A DNA stretch of 64,000 bases, from contig NZ_JAJDOP010000002.1 in assembly GCF_020595095.1 (NCBI RefSeq), forward strand, positions 434,001 through 498,000. Reading direction: 5' to 3'. A model generated the notes under the pieces. The model was given only the letters and a program-made list of their open reading frames with translations, was not told the origin of the DNA and did not search any database. The translations under genes were made by a program, and so were the position numbers. The stretch is from Microvirga rosea. Its GTDB lineage: Bacteria; Pseudomonadota; Alphaproteobacteria; Rhizobiales; Beijerinckiaceae. Shown here piece by piece: positions 26,879-35,898 of the stretch (position 1 is the first letter of the stretch; every line of letters starts with the position of its first letter).

Positions 26879-27700
26879 TTATTCCTGATCCCGGCCATGA
26901 TCCTGACTGCGCCTGAATACGAACTCGTTGCAGCCGGTTGGGACTTCAGCCGCGTATTCGGCTGTGCACTGAAAGCCGAGTGCGCCGACCATGCGTTTGA
27001 TCTCGTCGCGGGATCCGTACTCATAGGGATACCCTCCAACCCAATCCACGACATTGTAGTAGAAATCCATGCCGCGGGTTTGGCGACCGGGGGATCGACC
27101 AGTAACGGCCAGTTTGGCCGCCCAGATGACAGGATAAAGCGCCCCAACGAGCAGTTTCTGGAGCCATGCTGGCGACTTGCAATAAAGCCACTTGATGAGC
27201 AGCCAAGGCAACGACGTCCAATGTCGGTTATAGATCGCGAGCACAAAATACCCGCCTGGGGCAACGAGGGATGCCGCGTTCGCAATCGCACGCTTCATAT
27301 CGCCAGTGTGATGCAGCACACCCCAAGAATGGACAACGTCGTATCCGCCATTTCCTGCAACCACCGGATGCTCGCGTAACTGCCGGACAGTCTCACTTTC
27401 AAGGACAGAACCGATAACGAGTGAAACCTGCGTCTTGAGATCCCCATCGAAGAATTGGGACGTTGCGTTGAGCGCCTCCTCACATCTCGGGTTGATGTCG
27501 CATCCGACCGCCCGCGCGCCCGCCTCGGTCGCGAGAAGCAGACTCAAGCCCTGGCCGAAACCGATATCGACGAACGACCGACCTTTGAGCGGGATTTCGC
27601 CCAGCAGCTTACGGAAGTCATCCCGAGCCTGTTCAACCTTCCGGGCGTTCAAAGCGCTATTGCTGAAGTTCAGCCAGTTCTTGCCAAAGTCAAACTGCAT
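26879..27700 (-). CDS. Class I SAM-dependent methyltransferase
   Basis: A 273-residue methyltransferase starting MQFDFGKNWLNFS at 27700. Motif I is FVDIGFGQGLSLLLA, followed by AVGCDINP, YDVVHSWGVLHHTGD and SLVAPGGYFVLAIYN. A hydrophobic stretch near residues 170-195 (LPWLLIKWLYCKSPAW) may touch the membrane. It overlaps the upstream GT4 gene by 11 bases, so expression is coupled. It is probably the last gene of the membrane protein - GT4 - MT unit. The acceptor is unknown. Confidence 0.86.
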   Translation of the reverse strand: MQFDFGKNWLNFSNSALNARKVEQARDDFRKLLGEIPLKGRSFVDIGFGQGLSLLLATEAGARAVGCDINPRCEEALNATSQFFDGDLKTQVSLVIGSVLESETVRQLREHPVVAGNGGYDVVHSWGVLHHTGDMKRAIANAASLVAPGGYFVLAIYNRHWTSLPWLLIKWLYCKSPAWLQKLLVGALYPVIWAAKLAVTGRSPGRQTRGMDFYYNVVDWVGGYPYEYGSRDEIKRMVGALGFQCTAEYAAEVPTGCNEFVFRRSQDHGRDQE

Positions 27701-28865
27701 CGACAGTCCTATTCGAGGAAGGCCGGGCATGGTCCGGCGGATTTTTTGCCATCTGGAGATAGGCCTCTGCGACAGCGCGCCATGTGAACTGATGCTCTAC
27801 CCGACTTCTCGCCCTGCGACCAAACTCGGTTCTCAGGGCAGCGTTATCGGACAGCTCCGCGAGAGCAGCTGCCAGCGCATCGGCATCCTCGGGTGGGACG
27901 AGAAGTCCGGTCTCGCCGTGAACCACGAGTTCTTCCGATCCGCTGATGCGGGTGGCCACCGCCGGCAGACCGCTGGCCATTGCCTCCAGAAGGACGTTGG
28001 GCATGCCTTCGTCGCGCGATGGGAGGACGAAGATGTCGCCGGACCGATAGAGGTCGGGTAGCTCGGCTTTCTCAGCCCACCCACGGAAGATAACATTTCT
28101 TTCAAGGGACAGCTCTGCCGCAAGGGAAGTTAGCAAATTCCTGTCGGGCCCGTCTCCGACGATGAGAAGTTCGAGATCCGGGCGCGCGAGTCTGCCCATG
28201 GCACGGAGAAGGACATCAACCCCCTTCTGGTGTTGCAAGCGTCCTACGAAGACGAGGCGGATCCGCGACCGAGGTTGGGATTTGCCAGATGGATGAAACT
28301 TTATTGCATCGACACCATTCGGCACGACCGCAATGGGAAGATCGGGTGTCGATAGGTTAGCCAAGTCGCGCAATCCGCCACTGTTCGCCACGACGACTCT
28401 TGCGGCCCGCCATAGCGCCACGATCACCGGTCGCAGGAGGCGATGATAGCGGTCCAGATCATAAGGCTGATAGCCCGGGACATCTCCACCTCGCAGGGAG
28501 ATGATGTAAGGCACTCCGAATATGAATTTTCCGACCCAGGCAACCGGCCCGGACGGTATGCCGAAGAATGCAATGATGGTGGATGGCCGGTGCAACCTGA
28601 TAAAACGGGGAAGCGCCGCAATGGCGGACACCATAAACACGAGCATTTCCAAGGGAGTGCAGCGATCGACTCTTCGGCGCACCGTCCATACGCGACGCAC
28701 TCGATAACCATCGATGACTTCGTTTCTTGGAAGATCCTTGTAAAGCGAAGTCAGCACCGTGACCTCGTGTCCCAGGGCAGCCATCTCACGAGCAACATTG
28801 GCCGTCGCATTACCTGCACCTCCACCGAGAGGTGGAAGCTCATAATTCACGATAATGATACGCAT
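27690..28865 (-). CDS. Family 4 glycosyltransferase
   Basis: A 391-residue GT-B glycosyltransferase. The N-terminal loop YELPPLGGGAGNATANVA binds the acceptor side. The C-terminal donor domain has VGRLQHQKGVDVLLRA, IVGDGPDR and the EX7E motif in RDEGMPNVLLEAMASGLPAVAT. It builds a surface glycan or glycolipid from a nucleotide sugar in the cytoplasm. The ATG at 28865 is chosen over a longer reading that would overlap the upstream gene; the gap to that gene is then 11 bases. The exact sugar cannot be predicted. Confidence 0.9.
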   Translation of the reverse strand: MRIIIVNYELPPLGGGAGNATANVAREMAALGHEVTVLTSLYKDLPRNEVIDGYRVRRVWTVRRRVDRCTPLEMLVFMVSAIAALPRFIRLHRPSTIIAFFGIPSGPVAWVGKFIFGVPYIISLRGGDVPGYQPYDLDRYHRLLRPVIVALWRAARVVVANSGGLRDLANLSTPDLPIAVVPNGVDAIKFHPSGKSQPRSRIRLVFVGRLQHQKGVDVLLRAMGRLARPDLELLIVGDGPDRNLLTSLAAELSLERNVIFRGWAEKAELPDLYRSGDIFVLPSRDEGMPNVLLEAMASGLPAVATRISGSEELVVHGETGLLVPPEDADALAAALAELSDNAALRTEFGRRARSRVEHQFTWRAVAEAYLQMAKNPPDHARPSSNRTVDAV

Positions 28866-28876
28866 TTGCCGCCTCC

Positions 28877-30376
28877 TCAATTTACCGGCGGCATCTGGGA
28901 GCCGAGCTTTTTGCGTATCATATCCAGCGGATCCCCGTAGCCCGTCAGGCCAGTGCTCTGCAACTGAGCCTTGATCATTCCGGGACGAGTGATATCGCCA
29001 ATTAGGAGAATCGCCCATACGGCGCCGGCGAGAGCGAGGTAGACCCGGCCAGAGGAGACTTTGGACCTCACACCCTCAAGCAACACACTGACCAAAAGCG
29101 CCACGCCGAGAATGCTGATGATGGCCTTGTAATGAAGGGCCGGCGTGCTGTTGTACGGACGAAACTTGATCAGCAGGTAGGTACAGCATCCCGTTGCAAC
29201 GATCAGCATGCAGCAGACCATGGCTGCGTAAAACCCGGACCGCTTTTCGAACGCGTTTCGGACCGCATAATAGAATGCGAAGACGAATCCGGCCACCCAA
29301 ATACCCGCTAAGAAGCGCCAGAAGAAAAGGTGGTTCATCACCGCGAGATGCTGAAACTCGGGATGGTAGCCGTTCTGCCCGGCAAGAATCTGATCTGGCC
29401 CAAGGTAGGTCAGGGAATTGGATGAGGCGAGGAAGGACGGCAGGAAATTCGACAATGCCATATAGAGGAACGTGAAGAAATTCGTGATGAAATCTTCCGC
29501 CATCAGAACATAGCTCTTGTAGGTAAAGATCAGCTCTTCCTCAGCCCCGGGTAACATGTATTGCCGCGCCACGGTCATGCGAATGGCGAGATAAAGGCCA
29601 AGCAGAATCGATACGGTGGCCGCCACCGTGCGGGATGCGGAGGCAACAGCTATGTCGGCCCCGTGCCGGGCCCAGAACGAGAGAAACGCACAGCTGAGCA
29701 GAAGGCCGATTGCGTAGTTGATCCATATCTCGGTGGAAAGGGCGAGCAATATCAGGCTGGCCCCGAACAGCGATAAGGTTGTGGGTGAAGGTCCCCTCCG
29801 GACACACGCTCCTATGGCATACAGATTCAGCAGCGTGTAGGTCACCACCAGATAGTGCAGATGTGTCAAGCCCAGCGTAGAGCCATAGCTAAGCTGTGTG
29901 CCGAACATGAGCAACAAAGCCAAGGTGACGGCAAAGACGCGCGACCGTCCTGACAGTCGGGATAGCGTAAATGCTGTGAAGCCGGCCAGCGAACTCAGGA
30001 CAAGATATATCTGGAAAGCCGACAAGAACTGGGACAAAGCGTAAAATGGGAGAAGGCTCGTTGGCACCCAATGGAATCGTCCGGGCTCAAGCTCCCCCGG
30101 CCAGAGGGCTCGCAACGGGTTCTCCCGCAAGGTGAGCGAGAGGCTTTCCATAATCTTTGGATTCACAAAATAGGGAAGCGATGCTTCAAAAGCCAGCTTG
30201 AAAGCAATACTCAGACCTATCAGCAGTATAATGATCGCAAAGTCCTGCCATTGACTACGGCGGACTTCAGCATTGCCTTCACGCAGGCGCGTGACGCTTC
30301 TCGGAAGGGACTGATCCACTGCTTGTCCTGCTGAAAGCTGGAAGTTCTCAAATGTTATAGAGCCAGCCGGCTTCAT
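28877..30376 (-). CDS. Polytopic membrane protein of the glycan cluster, unknown
   Basis: A 499-residue protein. A polar N-terminus of about 43 residues is followed by roughly ten to eleven hydrophobic helices (first FAIIILLIGLSIAFKLAFE), with the large loop MLPGAEEELIFTYKSY in the middle and a C-terminal soluble tail ending LGSQMPPVN. I do not recognise the family; the helix pattern resembles GT-C-like or O-antigen-polymerase-like proteins, but no diagnostic motif is clear. It is the first gene of the unit with GT4 and a methyltransferase. The region upstream of 30376 would hold the promoter of that unit. Confidence 0.72.
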   Translation of the reverse strand: MKPAGSITFENFQLSAGQAVDQSLPRSVTRLREGNAEVRRSQWQDFAIIILLIGLSIAFKLAFEASLPYFVNPKIMESLSLTLRENPLRALWPGELEPGRFHWVPTSLLPFYALSQFLSAFQIYLVLSSLAGFTAFTLSRLSGRSRVFAVTLALLLMFGTQLSYGSTLGLTHLHYLVVTYTLLNLYAIGACVRRGPSPTTLSLFGASLILLALSTEIWINYAIGLLLSCAFLSFWARHGADIAVASASRTVAATVSILLGLYLAIRMTVARQYMLPGAEEELIFTYKSYVLMAEDFITNFFTFLYMALSNFLPSFLASSNSLTYLGPDQILAGQNGYHPEFQHLAVMNHLFFWRFLAGIWVAGFVFAFYYAVRNAFEKRSGFYAAMVCCMLIVATGCCTYLLIKFRPYNSTPALHYKAIISILGVALLVSVLLEGVRSKVSSGRVYLALAGAVWAILLIGDITRPGMIKAQLQSTGLTGYGDPLDMIRKKLGSQMPPVN

Positions 30377-30640
30377 ATAGCACTTGCCCTACTCACTCAA
30401 GTATAGAGAAAGAGCTTAGAAAACAAACAGTTGACCTGAGGAATGCTCATCTACCCCATGAGCATATCCCTAACGCGGTGCTGGGGCGCCGCGATCGTCA
30501 GGGTTTTACGAACCAGACATGGCGCCTAAGGTTTTAATTGCGATGCTGACAGGATGGCCGACTCGATGCATATGACAGGGCGCAGTGGAAGACCCATGCC
30601 AGACCTTGTCCTATGCAAAATTGCACGAAATGAGAGCGTT
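30377..30640. other. Intergenic region before the integrative element
   Basis: This region should contain the promoter of the minus-strand glycan genes. No open reading frame of note is seen. A second partial match to the tRNA-Gln end (GCTGGGGCGCC at 30480-30490) lies here; it is shorter than the one at 30641. Confidence 0.5.
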
Positions 30641-30656
30641 GGCTAGGGCGCCAGGA
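30641..30656 (+). repeat. Candidate attL, copy of the tRNA-Gln 3' end
   Basis: GGCTAGGGCGCCAGGA differs from the tRNA-Gln end at 35530-35545 by a single base (A for G at the fifth position). Its orientation is the same as in the tRNA gene. Confidence 0.7.
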
Positions 30657-30721
30657 ACATCAGCAGGCCACCCGTTAAGCCCTTGAAAAGCTTACACAGC
30701 AAGGGTTTGATGGGATTATTT

Positions 30722-30742
30722 GGGCTACCAGGGCGGGCTACC
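30722..30742 (+). repeat. Candidate integrase arm-binding repeats, left end
   Basis: GGGCTACC occurs at 30722-30729 and again at 30735-30742, a 13-base period, shortly before the integrase start. The same octamer with the same 13-base step occurs at the right end of the element. Confidence 0.6.
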
Positions 30743-30764
30743 GGATTGAACAGAAGGCAGCCTG

Positions 30765-32127
30765 ATGGCCCTTGATATCCGTTACCTCAAAAAGCACGGC
30801 AACCAGTGGATTGTCATCCTCAAGGTCCCCAAGAACCTCCGTGCCGTCTTTGGCAAGGCCCACCTGAAACACCCTCTGCACACGGATAGCCTCGCTGTTG
30901 CGAATAAGGAGAAGCTCAGGATCGTTGCCTCCTTAAGCGCAGTTTGAGCAGGCCGAGAAGGATCAGCGCCGCCGCGACAAGCTCGCACCAGACCCGCTCG
31001 CCCAGCACGCCCTTGAATGGCGTCAGGACCTCCTCCAGGCCAAAGACGATCCGAGCTTCTTCCAGTACCAGGACGAGAACGGAGACGTATTTGAGGACGG
31101 CTACGACCTCATGACCTCCCTCCTCGCGGATGGAGCCGAAGAGATTGAACGTCGGGAGGGCCATGCCAGGGCCAAGGAGTTCCACGCGATTGCCACGGGG
31201 AAGGCGACGCCAATCCTGTCCCTCGTGGACAAGTGGCTTGCTGAGAAGCTCATGAAGCCCCGGCAGCAGACGGACTACCGCCGAGCCGTGGTCAAGCTGG
31301 AGGGCCGGCTCGGGTCGCAGAAGCTCCCTACCACGGTTGAGGGCTGCACCCGCAGGATTGCAGGGCGATACGTCACTGAGGTCTTTGTTGAGGCTGGCGT
31401 GAACCCAAGGACGGCGAACAAGGACATCTCCTGCATGTCCTTCTACTGGGTCTGGTTGGAACGTAATGGCATCGTTGGCGAGAACATCTGGACGAAGCAG
31501 TCTCTCGCCAAGCGGGAGCCCAAGAAGAACGAGGCCAAGCGGCCCTACACCGACGGGGAAATGAAGACCCTGTTCTCGGGCAAGACCACGCAGCTTCTCA
31601 AGGACATGATAGCCATTGCGGCCCTGTCGGGGATGCGCGTCGAGGAAATCGCAACGCTGACCGCCGGGGACATCTTCAACGACTGCTTCGACATCGCCGA
31701 GGCGAAGACCAAAGCCGGGGTCAGGATGGTGCCGATCCACCCTGCCCTGTCTGGCATCGTCTCCCGTAGGACCCTCGGCAAGGACCAGAAGGCACTCCTC
31801 TTCCCGGAACTCCCGATCCCGAAGGAAGGCTCTCCCATCGAGAGGTCACAGAAGGTCGTCAAGTCCTTCACGACGTACCACCGCAAGGTGGGCGTTGATG
31901 ATGTTCCAGAAGGCGCGAGGCAGTCCCGTGTCGACTTCCACAGCTTCCGTCGCTGGTTCATCACGAAGGCCGAGCAGGCCCACCAGCCGGTTCACTTCAT
32001 CGAGGCGCTCGTCGGGCACAAGCGATCGGGGATGACCCTCGGGCGCTACTCGGCGGGCCCCCTGGTGCAGCAGGTCAGAGATGTCGTGGAGGCCGTTCAA
32101 CTGCCGGAAGGCTGCGTCATCGATTGA
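30765..32127 (+). pseudogene. Frameshifted tyrosine recombinase/integrase (DUF6538 N-terminus)
   Basis: The N-terminal part (ATG at 30765, MALDIRYLKKHGNQWIVILK) fits the DUF6538 arm-binding domain of phage-type integrases but ends at a stop at 30945-30947. Removing one A from CTTAAG at 30935-30936 restores a single frame (SLAQFEQAEKD...) that runs to 32127. The second part holds the catalytic domain with Arg in SGMRVEEIATL, HSFRRW, GHKRSGMT and the tyrosine in LGRY. The catalytic residues are intact, but the arm-binding domain is detached. A truncated protein from an ATG at 31111 could still be made. A sequencing error is the alternative to real decay. Confidence 0.85.
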
Positions 32128-32586
32128 CCGGCGTGGCCTGTTCACCGGCGTTGTTCACGCGGATGCTCCGGTGAAAAAATTTGTCAGGAGGTATCATCCA
32201 GGGCGCGGTCGAACTTCCCCCGGTACCCCCTGGGTTGCCCAACGCGGCCCGCTCGGATGTCTCCAGGCGGTCAGCAATGTCTTCCCCACCGTTGGCAGCT
32301 CCTGTCCTCTCGCACGGCTGGCCGGGATCAAGGAGCGAAATACGAGCAGCACTGCCATGCCGCCTGACGCCCGTTGACAACCACCACGACGGTTCAATAC
32401 GTTTGTCTCAACTACCCTTCGCCGTGACTGATGTTTCAGTAGTACTCCGCCTCGATCTCAGGGTTTCACCTGATCGCCAAGCCGAGTAAAGTCGCTAAAA
32501 TGGGGACGGCACTAGAACGTTAAGCCGCTCATGGACACCTTCCCGAACTGGATGCCACGGTAAGGAAGAGGCACTGGAGGGATCTC
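32128..32586. other. Non-coding spacer inside the element
   Basis: About 460 bases between the integrase and the DUF1254 gene. The short readings here have no recognisable family and no ribosome-binding sites. It should contain the promoter of the DUF1254 pair. Confidence 0.5.
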
Positions 32587-33999
32587 ATGCACGGATTGCC
32601 CAAGTGGGGTGTCGCTGTTGTTGCCTTCCTCATGGGCGTCTCATCACCGATCGCTGCGAGTGCCCAGACGCTGTCAGTCGCGTAGGCTCGCGCCATCGCC
32701 AAGGAAGCCACCGTCTACGGCTTCCCGCTCGTCGACAGCTACCGCATCCAGTACTCGTACTTCATCGACCGCAACGACCCGGAATTCAAGGGTACCTGGA
32801 ACGAGTTGCACAACACTGCCCGCGTCTACACCCCTGAGGACAAGGCGATCCAGACGCCCAACTCGGACACGCCGTATTCCCAACTCGGCGCAGACTTGCG
32901 CGGGGAGCCGATGGTGCTCACGGTGCCAGCGGTCGAGAAGGAGCGCTACTACTCGCTTCAGTTCATCGACATGTACACGTTCAACTTCGCCTATGTCGGA
33001 AGCCGCGCCACCGGCAACGAGGCCGGCCACTTCCTGCTCGCGGGTCCGCGGTGGCAGGGGCCGACGCCCCCCGGCATCAAGGCGGTGATCCGGTCCGAGA
33101 CGGACTTCGCTTTCATCCTGTACCGGACACAGCTCTTCAACCCCGGCGACATCGAGAACGTGAAGAGGATCCAGGCGGACTACAAGGTCCAACCCCTGTC
33201 ACAGTTCCTCGGCCAGCCGGCCCCCGCGGCACCCCCGGCTGTCGACTTCATGCGGCCCTTGTCTCCTGAACAGGAACGGACATCGCCGGAGTTCTTCCAT
33301 CTCCTGAGCTTCATCCTGCAATTCTGCCCGACACATCCATCCGAAACAGCCCTGAGGGAGCGCTTCGCCAAGATCGGCATTGGGGCTGGCAAGTCCTTCG
33401 ACGCGGCCGCGCTTACTCCAGAGATGCAGAAGGCCATGACAGAGGGCATGGCCGATGCCTGGCGCACCTTCCAGGAGTTCAAGGAGGCGGAACTCGATAG
33501 CGGAAAGCGGACCAGCGCGGATGGTTTCGGGACACGCGAATTCATGAACGGCCGATACCTCGACCGAATGTCCGGGGCCGTGCTGGGCATCTATGGCAAC
33601 TCGAAGGAGGAGGCGATCTATCCCGCCTATTTCACCGACGCCTCCGGTCAGGGGCTCGACGGAACCGGGCGTCGCTATACTCTGCGCTTCGGCCCAGGCG
33701 AGTTGCCGCCGGTCAACGCATTCTGGTCGCTCACCCTTTACGAACTGCCATCGAGCCTGCTCTACGCCAATCCGCTGAATCGCTATCTGATCAATTCGTC
33801 GATGCTCCCCGATCTGAAGCGCGACGCCGATGGCGGGATTACCCTCTACGTTCAGCACGGGTCTCCCGGGCAGGATAGGGCGGCCAATTGGCTGCCTGCG
33901 CCGGAAGGGCCCTTCTTTGCGATCATGCGCCTGTACTGGCCCAAGCCCGAAGCGATCAACGGGACCTGGAAGGCTCCGCCGCTCAAGCAGGCGAACTGA
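32587..33999 (+). pseudogene. DUF1254/DUF1214 exported protein with an internal amber stop
   Basis: An ATG at 32587 with GGAGGG just upstream begins a normal signal peptide (about 30 residues, ending ASAQTLSVA). Codon 33 is TAG (32683-32685), and the same frame then continues without a break for about 437 codons. The part after the stop starts ARAIAKEATVYGFPLVDSYRIQY, the usual start of a DUF1254 domain, and ends with a DUF1214 domain (LPPVNAFWSLTLYEL, WLPAPEGPFF). A single base change (for example CAG or GAG to TAG) explains it. Without readthrough the product is a 32-residue peptide. No good internal start precedes the conserved domain. Confidence 0.85.
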
Positions 34000-34019
34000 G
34001 ACCGGGGAGGAGATACACC

Positions 34020-35048
34020 ATGATGTCCAAGCATACTCTGTTATCCCTGATGGCCCTGCTGGCGGTCACGAGCGGCGCCAATGGCCAATCCTCGGAAACG
34101 GTTCCCGTTACGCCTGACAACTTCGTCCGCGCAGAAAGCGATCTCTACTTCAGCGGCATGGTGGCGGAGGGTGGCTTCGGCAAGTACGGCCACCGCCGTG
34201 AACCGGCCGCCATCGACAACCAGACGGTCATCCGCCTCAATCGCGATACCCTCTACTCGGCGGCAGTCTTCGATCTCGACGCAGGTCCGGTGACGATCAC
34301 GTTGCCCGAGGCCGGAAAGCGGTTCATGTCGATGCAGGTGATCGACCAGGACCAGTATACGCCGCAGGTTGTCTACGGTGCCGGCAGCCATACCCTCTCG
34401 AAGGAGAAGATCGGCACCCGCTATGTCGCAACTGCGATCCGAACCCTTGTCGACCCAGCCGATCCCAAGGATGTGGCAGCCGTTCATGCCTTGCAGGACG
34501 CGATCAAAGTCGACCAGCCGGGGGGACCAGGGAGGTTCGAGGTGCCGAACTGGGATCAGGGCAGCCAGAAAACCGTACGCGAGGCGCTGCTCGTCCTAGC
34601 ATCGACCTTGCCCGACACGAAAGGCATGTTCGGACCGAAGGACGCCGTCGATCCGGTGCGGCGGCTGATCGGGGCAGCCTCGGCCTGGGGCGGGAACCCG
34701 GAGAAGGACGCGCTTTATCTGAACGTCACGCCACCGCGGAACGACGGCAGGACCGTGTACAGCTTGGACGTCAAGGACGTTCCGGTCGATGGCTTCTGGT
34801 CGATCAGCGTCTACAACGCCAAGGGGTACTTCGAGCCGAACCCGCAGAATGCGTACACGCTCAACAACATCACCGCGAAGAACGACGGCAGCGGGATGGT
34901 GTCCGTCCAGTTTGGCGGCTGCGATGGCAAGACGGCCAATTGCCTGCCGATCACGGCTGGGTGGAACTACTTGGTGCGCCTGTATCATCCCCGGCCGGAA
35001 ATCCTGAACGGCACGTGGACATTCCCGCAAGCCCAGCCAGCATCGTAG
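34020..35048 (+). CDS. DUF1254/DUF1214 family exported protein
   Basis: A 342-residue protein starting at the ATG at 34020 with GGGGAGGAG upstream. The signal peptide covers about residues 1-23 (LLSLMALLAVTSGANGQ). It contains the shorter DUF1254 form (RLNRDTLYSAAVFDLDAGPV, KRFMSMQVIDQDQY) and a C-terminal DUF1214 domain (VPVDGFWSISVYNAKGYF, NYLVRLYHPRPEILNGTW). Family members are secreted or periplasmic, with unknown activity. It begins 21 bases after the related gene that carries the internal stop, so the two form an operon, and this copy may carry the function alone. Confidence 0.88.
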   Translation: MMSKHTLLSLMALLAVTSGANGQSSETVPVTPDNFVRAESDLYFSGMVAEGGFGKYGHRREPAAIDNQTVIRLNRDTLYSAAVFDLDAGPVTITLPEAGKRFMSMQVIDQDQYTPQVVYGAGSHTLSKEKIGTRYVATAIRTLVDPADPKDVAAVHALQDAIKVDQPGGPGRFEVPNWDQGSQKTVREALLVLASTLPDTKGMFGPKDAVDPVRRLIGAASAWGGNPEKDALYLNVTPPRNDGRTVYSLDVKDVPVDGFWSISVYNAKGYFEPNPQNAYTLNNITAKNDGSGMVSVQFGGCDGKTANCLPITAGWNYLVRLYHPRPEILNGTWTFPQAQPAS

Positions 35049-35263
35049 TCGACATCGACTTCGGTGAGGACCGCTTCTGGTATTAAGCTGCCGTTTGCCA
35101 CATTCCGCTTTGGGACTGAGACCGGCGTCGCATTATGGTTCCCCGTTGAGCCGTCGAGGCTCGACCTTAGTGGCCGCCGTGTGGGATCGGAACTCTAAAA
35201 GCGGACGGTACAACACCGTCACCCGATCCAACCTGCATGGCCCTTAGAGCTAGTTGGGGTCTT

Positions 35264-35395
35264 GACGTAATCATCATGCTGATGAGCGGACCTCCCAGCG
35301 CGGGCAAGTCCATGATCGGCAAGTCCATGATCGCCCAGCGCCCGCCCCCAACCACCGATCCTGAGACGCGCTATTGTTTAGTTAGCATCCGCTGA
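35264..35395 (+). pseudogene. Remnant of a ComM/YifB-like AAA ATPase with a 15-bp duplication
   Basis: An open stretch reads MLMSGPPSAGKSMI then GKSMIAQRPPPTTDPE. This resembles the Walker A region of Mg-chelatase-like ComM/YifB proteins (LMxGPPGxGKSMLAxRLPxxLPPL). The 15 bases ggcaagtccatgatc are present twice in tandem (35303-35317 and 35318-35332), which repeats five residues of the P-loop. Nothing recognisable of the gene is left on either side. The family match is short, so the assignment is tentative. Confidence 0.5.
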
Positions 35396-35434
35396 TGGGG
35401 GCCAGAACAGTGCAAATCACGATGATGCACACCT

Positions 35435-35466
35435 GGGATACCAGTTTGGGCTACCGCTGGTCTACC
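35435..35466 (+). repeat. Candidate integrase arm-binding repeats, right end
   Basis: GGGATACC (35435-35442), GGGCTACC (35448-35455) and GGTCTACC (35459-35466) lie in direct order with steps of 13 and 11 bases. The middle copy is embedded in TTTGGGCTACC, which also occurs at 30719-30729. Confidence 0.6.
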
Positions 35467-35528
35467 AGACCGAGAACCGTCTCCCGCAACTTATTGACTT
35501 TACTGATTTTTTAAGGAGCCAAAAAGGA

Positions 35529-35603
35529 TGGCTGGGGCGCCAGGATTCGAACCTGGGAATGGCGGTACCAAAAACCGCTGCCTTACCGCTTGGCGACGCC
35601 CCA
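35529..35603 (-). tRNA. tRNA-Gln(TTG)
   Basis: The minus strand folds into a complete cloverleaf of 75 bases including an encoded CCA. The acceptor stem pairs TGGGGCG with CGCCCCA, the anticodon stem GCGGT/ACCGC holds the loop TTTTGGT with anticodon TTG, and the T arm contains GGTTCGAATCC. Its 3' end doubles as the attachment site of the element on its left. The gene itself is intact. Confidence 0.95.
35530..35545 (+). repeat. Candidate attR inside tRNA-Gln
   Basis: GGCTGGGGCGCCAGGA, the complement of the tRNA-Gln acceptor end and part of the T stem, matches the left repeat at 30641-30656 in 15 of 16 bases. Confidence 0.7.
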
Positions 35604-35756
35604 ATGCGCTGCAAAGTGCGGGTGTACATAATCGCCGGGAGCAGACCTGGCAACCGGCTTTTTCGACCTCGGCAATATTAAGGCCAAGCCCGTTTTCCCT
35701 CTTGCGGGCGCCGGATCCCGCCGCTATAAGACCGGCCTTCCCGATGATTTCGGTGT

Positions 35757-35833
35757 CGGAGTGTAGCGCAGTCTGGTAGCGCACCACGTTCGGGACGTGG
35801 GGGTCGCAGGTTCAAATCCTGCCACTCCGACCA
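35757..35833 (+). tRNA. tRNA-Pro(CGG)
   Basis: A complete 77-base tRNA with encoded CCA. The acceptor stem pairs CGGAGTG with CACTCCG, the anticodon stem CCACG/CGTGG holds TTCGGGA with anticodon CGG, and the T arm contains GGTTCAAATCC. It is divergent from tRNA-Gln with about 150 bases between them. Confidence 0.95.
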
Positions 35834-35898
35834 ATCTTTCCAAGGGTTTTAGAAAACCCCCTTTTTCCCGGTAGATAGTTCGGTAGACAGGTTCAGCT

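Larger units (their letters stand above)
30641..35545 (+). mobile_element. Decayed tRNA-Gln integrative element (about 4.9 kb)
   Basis: The element is bounded by a 16-base direct repeat: 30641-30656 and 35530-35545 agree in 15 of 16 positions. The right copy is the 3' end of an intact tRNA-Gln gene (minus strand), the usual target of tyrosine integrases, and the element lies on the 3' side of the tRNA as expected. Just inside the left end is a P4-type tyrosine integrase gene that is frameshifted. Direct repeats of GGGCTACC form lie near both ends. Cargo is a DUF1254 gene with an internal stop, an intact DUF1254/DUF1214 gene and a ComM-like remnant. It has no transfer or replication genes and looks immobile. 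Confidence 0.7.

Noticed and set aside
30480..30490. A second match to the tRNA-Gln end (GCTGGGGCGCC) as attachment site
   Set aside because: Only 11 bases match, against 15 of 16 at 30641; it is probably chance or an older scar.
32806..33999. DUF1254 gene as an intact shorter gene starting at TTG 32806
   Set aside because: This start would remove the first 40 or so conserved residues of the DUF1254 domain and the signal peptide, and it has no ribosome-binding site. The premature stop model explains the data better.
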